Shown here: one piece after another, positions 57,335 through 64,000 of the stretch
Numbering within the stretch: position 1 is the stretch's first letter
Layout of the letters: each line of letters starts with the position of its first letter
Assembly (NCBI RefSeq): GCF_033118175.1
Contig: NC_083703.1
Span: 81,869,001 to 81,933,000, forward strand
DNA: 64,000 nt
DNA from: Dama dama
Taxonomy: Eukaryota; Chordata; Mammalia; Artiodactyla; Cervidae
Direction: 5' to 3'
Program-made: the position numbers and the translations under genes
The notes under the pieces: model-generated
Seen by the model: the letters and a program-made list of their open reading frames with translations, nothing else
Database searches by the model: none
What the model was told of the DNA's origin: nothing

Positions 57335-57750
57335 AGCGAGAAGTCCTTGGCAGGGCTCCGAGCTTTGGGGTGGAGGCCCCGTGCGGAGTAACAAAGCCGG
57401 CGCCAGATCCGGGTCAGGGACGCAGACTCTGACCCCGCTCTCCCGCGTCCCGCCATCCGGCCCGGCTTTGCGCTCCAGCTGTCCCCGGACCCCAGTGCGG
57501 AGCGAAGAGGGGCCACAGCGGCCTCCCGCCTCCTGCCTCTGCGTCTCTTCTAATCAGGACACCATGTTCTAGCCCAGCATGGGACCTTGACCCCCCCCAG
57601 GCCAGATTCTCAGAGGAATGGCTCGGATCCATCTGGCTTGGCTCAGGTGTCCCCCGGAGGCCTCCCGAGCTGTGGCCAGGAGCAGAGCTCTCGGTAGCAA
57701 AGGCGATAGAGCTGTGGGTTGGTGAGGAGAGGCGCGACGGGTGTGTCGGG
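57335..57750. promoter_or_regulatory. CpG-rich patch, candidate regulatory element
   Basis: CpG-dense DNA (AAAGCCGGCGCCAGATCCGG, CCCGCTCTCCCGCGTCCC, GGAGGCGGGAGG-type words on the minus strand) between AT-rich flanks. Short ORFs overlap on both strands, as GC-rich DNA allows. No coding exon recognised. Confidence 0.4.
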
Positions 57751-57824
57751 GTGGGGTGGGGGAAGAGGGGTAGGAGTGCAGACAGGACTCTCAGGGCCAT
57801 GAAATACTCTCTATGATACTAGTT

Positions 57825-57982
57825 TTCTAAAATGTTTGTTTGTTTGGCTGTGCTGGATCTTACTTCCAGCAGGTGGGATCTTTGTGGGGGCATGCGGGAC
57901 CTATTTCCCTGGCCAAGGATTGGACCCAGGCACCCGCATTCAGGGCATGGAATCTTAACCATGGAACTACCAGGAAGTCCTT
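57825..57982 (-). mobile_element. CHR-type SINE
   Basis: GTTTGTTTGGCTGTGCTGGA, CAAGGATTGGACCCAGGCAC and GGAACTACCAGGAAGTCC are the reverse strand of a CHR element. Confidence 0.85.
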
Positions 57983-58784
57983 GTATGATGTTATAATAGT
58001 GGGTATGTGTCATTGTACATTCTATCCATTTCTATAGAATGTGCAACACCAAGAGTGAAACTAAAGTAAACTGTAGACTTTGGATGGTTATGAAGTGTCA
58101 GTGTGGGCTCACCCTTGGTAAGAAATTGTACCATTCTGGTGAGTGATGATAATAAAAAAAAGTGGGGTAGCTTTACTTGTGTGAAGGCATGCTGTATGTG
58201 CAAAATTTATGTACTTCCCTTTTATTGTTGTTGTAAACTTAAAATTGCTCTGAAAAAAATGTCTTTACAAAAATTTGAGAAGTTAAACCTGAACCTTTAA
58301 AAAAAACTAGAAAGGAGACTTCTTAAGAACTTAAATATATTTGTTGTTTTCATTTTGAAAATGAATCTTGTCAAAAAAATAAAATTTTCCAACTAAATCT
58401 ATTAATTCATGCCTAGGAAGTCTTAACATCCCTTGTCATCTTTATTTTTTAAAATATTGTAGCACTTAGCTGGTGCTTTCCATCTTTTCTCATCCCATTC
58501 CTAGGACTCCTGTAAATGCCTTCCCTATATGGAGATTACTGTAGAGAAGTTAAAATTCATCTCTCAGTTTTCTTTTTTTATTTTTCCCTCTAAGTACACA
58601 TTGCACATTTCTTTAAGATTTCATACTACTGCTGGGACTTAGGGTCTTCCATGGCTTTATATCAAGTTAAGAGCAATAGATAATGAGTAAACATTTTAAT
58701 ATTACTCTCAATTCCAAAATGCTTAGCATTCTACTTACTCCTTTCTTTAAAAATGGGAAATAAAGTGGAGAAACATACTGTACA
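57983..58784. other. AT-rich unique stretch
   Basis: Nothing recognised. Confidence 0.4.
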
Positions 58785-59235
58785 CATAAAAAGAAATCTA
58801 GTCTATGACTCAGCAATTCCATTTCAGTGAATTTGTGATAACACAGTAAACAAGTAAATTCTCAATTATTATATATTAATGTATTATTACATTATTTACA
58901 ATAAAAAATGGAAGCAATTTTAATGTCCCATATATAAAGGCTTAGTTGGAATAATTATGGTATTCAATGAATTACTCTAAAAAAAACAAAACAACATTGC
59001 CATCAGTGCTTACAAGAGTGTTTATGATTTTATGAATTGAATTTTATATTAGACACACATATATAACATATGTGTACAATACATGCAAGTACAGTGTATA
59101 TAAATATTACAGTGATTGATCATATAAATCAGGATTTCTTTTCTCTATAATGATTTTCTGCATTTCTCAAATTTTCTACAATAAGCATGTATCATTTCTG
59201 TAATCTGAAAGACATATTAGTTAAAACCTAACAAA
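58785..59235 (+). mobile_element. Old L1M 3'-end relic
   Basis: TATGACTCAGCAATTCCATT, TTACAATAAAAAATGGAAGC and, at the end, TTTCTACAATAAGCATGTAT follow a forward L1M ORF2 end and 3' UTR. Confidence 0.65.
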
Positions 59236-59984
59236 AAAGAAGCCTGGTATCCTTTTTTGATATAGTGGTCTTGAAATTTCCTTCTAATAATGCAAGGAAA
59301 AGACTGTGTGTCATTTTGTTCTTTAAAAACAAAGCAAACTGAACCACTGGAACAGACTGGGCACATATATATCATGACGTGTAGTCAGTTCATGAGGTCC
59401 ATTATTCGTACATAGAGCTCAGAATGTACCCTGACATTCCTTAGCATCATCTGTAACTCATCATTCTTATGAATCTGTCATCACTTTTCTCAAAGGAATT
59501 TCCACTTCTGTAATGTTACTTTTTCCGTTATGCCTTATTTCCACCAAAATAGTAAGAGGACATAAAGTCTATTTCCTTTGCTTTGTATTCTCTGCTTGCC
59601 TGGAAGAAAAACTAATTAAATATGTTTTCCTTTATCTGATTTTTCCCCCCTAGGCATCCTGGAAAGTGGTCACAGAGACAGTTTTCTGGGACAGCAATTT
59701 CTGTATAGAAAGGACTTCCTCTAAACCATCTAAAATGATCAAAAGTTTATCCACATTTAAAAAGATCAAGAATGTGTTGGAACATTTATTTTTAGCTTTT
59801 GTATTTATTATTACCAGGATATGAGGGTAGTTGACAGAATAAGAAAATAGAAGTGGATAGAGAAGAAGGGAAAGCAGACCTCCTTCTTTCATTAAATTTT
59901 CATTTAAGATTATGTATGACCTCAGTAGACTCTAATACTGGGAAATCAATCAGTCTCTCCATAATCCTTGATAGAAATGTGTTC
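59236..59984. other. AT-rich unique stretch
   Basis: Nothing recognised. The minus 80-codon frame at 59650-59892 is unsupported. Confidence 0.4.
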
Positions 59985-60105
59985 AATATTGAACTTTCCA
60001 ACAAGAATGCAGGCTCCATGCAAGCAGGAACCAGGCCCATCTGGTTCATCTTTGGAATAGTGAGCAGCATGGGGTATGGTCCATAAATATTTGCTAAGTG
60101 ACAGG
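59985..60105 (+). mobile_element. L2 3'-end relic
   Basis: AAGAATGCAGGCTCCATGCA, AGCAGGAACCAGGCCCATCT and CCATAAATATTTGCTAAGTG are in forward L2 3'-end order. Confidence 0.65.
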
Positions 60106-60229
60106 TTGATTTTTGAGGCAGAAGTAGAAAATGCTGGTCAATTAGGAAAGCACTTGTGACCGATGTCAGAATAATCCTACATTGTTTTGTCTTGACTTTT
60201 ATTAACTAATATACTGGCTGAATTTTTCA

Positions 60230-61255
60230 TAGAGTGTAGGGCAGTATCAATAGACTTTGTTTTCTATTTAGAAATCCTTTCTCACTTACAGAAAGCCTAG
60301 TACAAAGAATGTTTCTCCTGTATATCGTGTGAGAGTAAGTTGCCCCATCACCACCGAATATTGTAGTGTGTGTCCTACATTATTCTACATAACCACAGTA
60401 CTGCCATCAAATTCAAGTCATTAACACTGACATATTACTACTGTCTAATTTATGCACCCTTTTCAGATTTCTTCAGTTGTTTCAATGATGTCATTTAGAG
60501 CAAAAGGATTCAATCTAAGAATCACGTATTGTATTGAATTTTTATGTCTCCTTCAATATGGAATATCTCCCAAGTCTCTCCTTGACTTTTGTGACATTGA
60601 TTTGACAATTTGGAAACTTACAAATGAGTCTTTTTTTTTTTAAATGTCTTTCAAGTTTGGTTTGTCAGATATTTCCTTATAACTTGCTGTTAGGCATAGT
60701 TGGGCTTCCTTGGTTTGGTGGTTCAGGCGGTAAAGAATCTGCCTGCAATGCAGAAGATGTGAGTTAGATCCTTGGGTTAGGAAGATCCCCTGGGGAGGGC
60801 ATGGCAACCCAATGAAGTATTCTTGCCTGGATAATTTCATGGACAGAGGAACCTTGTGGGCTTCAGTCCATGGGGTCTCAAAGAGTTGGACACAACTGAA
60901 CAACTAACACATAATTGGCAAGAATGTCACAATAAGATGACGCAGACGTTATGACTGTGTCCTTCTCACTATCCCCTGTCAAGCGGTACATGATTCCAAC
61001 TTGCCCCAATCCTCCTCGTGTTCACTTTCATCACTTCCCAATTTTTCCAGCCAAAAGATGCTCTTTTCCATTTGCAATTAATGTGTATTTTGTGGGGAGG
61101 TACATTAAGATTATATAAATACAAAATTCCTCATCAAAATTTGATGAGTAGTTCTATATCTGTTGATTTCCCTTGGCTCAATTTGGTGATGGTTGCCAAA
61201 TGGTGATTGGCTGATTCCATCATTCTTTTTGCATTTATCAGTTGATGGAAAGCAC
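60230..61255 (-). mobile_element. L1M 3' end, split by a Bov-tA
   Basis: Left: CCCTTTTCAGATTTCTTCAG, TTTCAATGATGTCATTTAG, CTCCTTCAATATGGAATATC. Right: TGTATTTTGTGGGGAGGTAC, GATGGTTGCCAAATGGTGAT. This is the same L1M 3' region as at 19255 and 23400, same orientation. Confidence 0.65.
60703..60911 (+). mobile_element. Bov-tA SINE inside an L1M relic
   Basis: Head GGGCTTCCTTGGTTTGGTGG, body, and GTTGGACACAACTGAACAAC end. Short CATARTTGG flanks are a probable duplication. Confidence 0.94.
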
Positions 61256-61520
61256 CAATTAATTAATTTGTTTTTTACTTTTTGTCCCCTTCACCTATTT
61301 CTCTCACCTCTCATACCCTGTCTCTGGCAGTCACCAATCTGTTCTCTGTATCTAGGAGCTTATTACTATGTCTTTTAGATTCTGCAAATAAGAGAGGTTG
61401 TGGGGTATTTGTCATTTTCCATTCTGCTCCATTGATCTGAGTGCTTGTTTTTACACCAATACTGTACTGTTTTAATTACTGTAGCTTTGTAATATATAAG
61501 TTGTTTATGCCTAGTTTTTT
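61256..61520 (-). mobile_element. Old L1 fragments (3' UTR and ORF2)
   Basis: GCAGTCACCAATCTGTTCTC and TGTATCTAGGAGCTTATTAC come from an L1 3' UTR. TGCTCCATTGATCTGAGTGC, TACTGTACTGTTTTAATTAC and TGTAGCTTTGTAATATATAA are antisense ORF2. Confidence 0.65.
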
Positions 61521-62696
61521 ACTAGTGGACACAAAATTTGCCAGATAGTCATATACCATAATGGAGCTAAAGACTAACATCCCTAGAAGCATTATAAACA
61601 AATTCAAACTTAGGCTAATGTGAGTAAGGATTTTCTAAGAAGAAAGTTTTGTAAATAAGTTGAACGTAAAAAGCTAAAAAACATTCTGCCTGAATTTGCC
61701 ACTCAGATGTCCCTGTACCTACTCTGGGGCAAAAAGGTTTGAGGGTGCAGAGATGCCAGAAATGACACTGGTTGAACTGCATTTGAAGGGAGGAAACAGC
61801 CAAAACTCAAAGCATGTGGGGGCTGGTACACCTGGAAGAGAGAGTTTAAGTGAGGCACACCGAGGAATGCATAATTATTATAGCATGCACTAAATATTTG
61901 TTCAACCAATGGGTTGAAATATGTGAAAATGACAGTGTCATCCCTTGTTAATCAAAGTGACCCAGCCTTTGTCTTGTTTGCATTTTGGGCTTTTGTGTAA
62001 CTGAAACACTGTAAGTTCCTTAAGTTCTTTTTATCATACATCTTGGTAATGCCTTTCTTTTTACAACCAGAACACTCTGTGCTTCCAATTCTTTACTCTT
62101 GTTTGTATATATACCCAAAGTTTATGACTTGCTGACTCAGATTCCCTCAGTCTGTTAATACACACTGGGGATAAGTTAGGGACTTTGAAATAATGCAGTA
62201 ACTTCTTAATGAATCCGGAATGCCTTGTCGGGATTGTTGGTTCTCTTGCAGTGTAACAAATGGCATCCTGGCAGGGGGATAGAGGCATTCTCTCCACAAT
62301 TCCAAAAGAACAGTGGAAAGGCTGTAAAGAGACAGTCAATTGGTCTTTTCTGTTTAATTCCAGATGACTTCTGCTAACTGCTTCCATTTAAAATGTACTT
62401 AAATAACCAAGTAATTTTAAATACAGAGTATATCTGTCTGTATGGGTGTATGTATATATGTGAGTATATGTGTATAAATATGTGTGTATATGTGCATAAA
62501 ATCTCTCTCCTGTCTTTAGAAAATAATGCCAATTTAGGAGGATATATCTATATTAAGTAACAGGGTTATAAAAGAAATGTAAGAAGAAACATGAAAAAGC
62601 AACATCCACCATCATCAATATAAAACAAATGGAGCCAGTAATGAGTTTAATACAAAAATGTATGTTATCAAATCCCATGAATTTTCTAGGAAGATG
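61521..62696. other. Unique stretch with a TA/TG-rich tract
   Basis: A degenerate TATGTGTATA tract lies at 62440-62500. The 108-codon minus frame at 62061-62387 has no recognised domain. Confidence 0.4.
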
Positions 62697-62706
62697 AGGC
62701 CCCAGT

Positions 62707-62933
62707 TGGGCTTCTCAGGTGGTACAGTGCTGAAGAATCCACCTGCGCATACAGGAGACACAGAGACACAGTTTAGGCACAGTTTAGATCCTCCAGGAAT
62801 ATCCCCTGGAGGAGGAAATGGCAACCCACTCCAGTATTCTTACCTGGAAAATTCCGCAGACAGAGGAGCCTGACAGGCTACAATCTATGGGGTTGCAAAG
62901 AGTTGGACATGACGTATTGACTGAGCACACACA
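62707..62933 (+). mobile_element. Bov-tA SINE with internal duplication
   Basis: Head GGGCTTCTCAGGTGGTACAG. In the head-body junction GACACAGAGACACAGTTTAG and GGCACAGTTTAGATCC form a short local duplication. Flanks AGGCCCCAGTT and AGGCCCCGATT are the target-site duplication. Confidence 0.94.
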
Positions 62934-62945
62934 AGGCCCCGATTT

Positions 62946-64000
62946 TTCACAGGCATTCAATATAAAAGGAGAAATTACCTAGTTTACAGTGCTAAGACAA
63001 AAACAGACTAATTACTGTGAAAGGTACTCACATTCTTGAGTTAAAGGGAAGACAGATATCTCGAGAGAGTCTTTATATGAGCTATATGCAATACATATTG
63101 TTCAGAGATGCTATTGCTCCCAAAAAACTTAAAAGAACTACTTAGTAAATATAATGGAACTTACGGCGAAAATAAGGTTAGGCAAAGCATTCAAACCATG
63201 TGGGTATGTAATCAGAACAACAGTAAAAACAATACTAATTCTAGAAAAACCAAATATAAGTACAAAGATGTTACATCTTAATAAGGAACTATTACAGTAA
63301 GCACAGAATTTTGTATCTTTGAAAAGAAGTGAAGAAATCTCATTAGAAAAGAATGTAAGGTGGACTGAAGCTGCAAAATCAAATTCATAGATAAACAAAT
63401 GCATTAAGAGTGGAAAGATGCGTACAAAAATCTTTTCCAAGACAGACCCCAGAAGTCAGTCAAGTGCAGAGGAGAGCAGCAGTGAACGGGCATTGCTGAG
63501 TCCCTCTGCAGCTCACCCTGTGCAGTTGCGATGGGATGACTTGCAGCTGTGCTCTGACTCGATGTTCACACCTTCCTTCATTTCCTGTTTGCATAGGAGT
63601 TAATTTACGTTGCAGAAGCAGGTATCATGGAACAGCGGACAGTCCTTTCTGTGTGGCGTATGTATGGGTGTTTTAGGGCACCAAATGCACCACCTTCCCA
63701 AAACGTTTAAGAAATTTTAATAAACAAAGGTTGTGTTTATACACACATAGCTTGTAATTTAAATTACCTTTTTTGTGTGTCGTGTGGTATTCAGTTTACC
63801 GTTTACAAATCTGTGTAATAGATATTCTACTAAATGACAGGTTCACTGAAGTTTGGCAATTAGATAAGTGAGGGTATTTGTCATAATGGCAAGTGGTGTG
63901 TTTTTTTTTTAAAAAAAGCATTGATATGATTTTTTACACTGTTTTTACTTTCAGCTGTTTTACATTGAATATGAACTGGTGAACTAGGTTGGGAGTGGAA
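62946..64000. other. AT-rich unique stretch
   Basis: Nothing recognised to the window end. A T10/A7 run at about 63901-63917 and a 61-codon frame at 63418-63603 are unsupported. Confidence 0.4.

Overview
The window looks like nuclear DNA of a ruminant, most likely a bovid. It carries about 24 copies or pieces of the tRNA-headed Bov-tA/Bov-A SINEs, five CHR-type SINEs, a near-complete 3.4 kb BovB (RTE-clade) LINE plus four BovB fragments, and old mammalian repeats (MIR, L2, L1M, MER5-like and Tigger-like transposons, a solo LTR). The repeats do not separate cattle from sheep, goat or buffalo. I see no intact protein-coding gene, no rRNA and no functional tRNA gene. The open frames that exist come from tandem repeats, retroelement remnants or GC-rich DNA. 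The window is best read as intergenic or intronic.

Layout: 1-7252 is one very large minisatellite with a 53-bp unit, about 137 copies, running off the left edge and showing recent 8-unit and 9-11-unit internal duplications. From 7.25 to 26 kb there is AT-rich DNA with SINEs, a CpG-rich patch at 11.4-11.9 kb with YY1-, CRE- and NRF1-like sites, a perfectly phased 20-bp tandem array at 15.9-16.3 kb, a mariner-type palindromic element nested in an older repeat, and two L1M 3' ends hit repeatedly by later elements. Positions 26.4-30.0 kb hold a Bov-tA SINE touching a near-full-length but dead BovB LINE. Between 30 and 42.5 kb more SINE, MIR and L1 insertions occur.

Positions 42.6-44.2 kb form the strongest CpG island. 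Its core is a GC-rich VNTR of 34-43 bp units, about 20 copies, that is open in more than one frame. The SINE at its edge has kept its CpGs. From 44.6 to 64 kb there are a solo LTR split by a SINE, a SINE/(TA)n partial duplication, an L1 with a 5' inversion, an L2 ORF2 relic, a third CpG-rich patch at 57.3-57.75 kb and another L1M 3' end split by a SINE.

I did not find a hidden enzymatic, phage, CRISPR or toxin system. The noteworthy items are the 53-bp mega-minisatellite, the CpG-island VNTR, the candidate promoter at 11.76-11.86 kb, and several well-preserved records of how retroelements inserted. Repeat family names rest on recognising consensus features by eye; boundaries are approximate to a few bases where a target-site duplication is given and to tens of bases otherwise.
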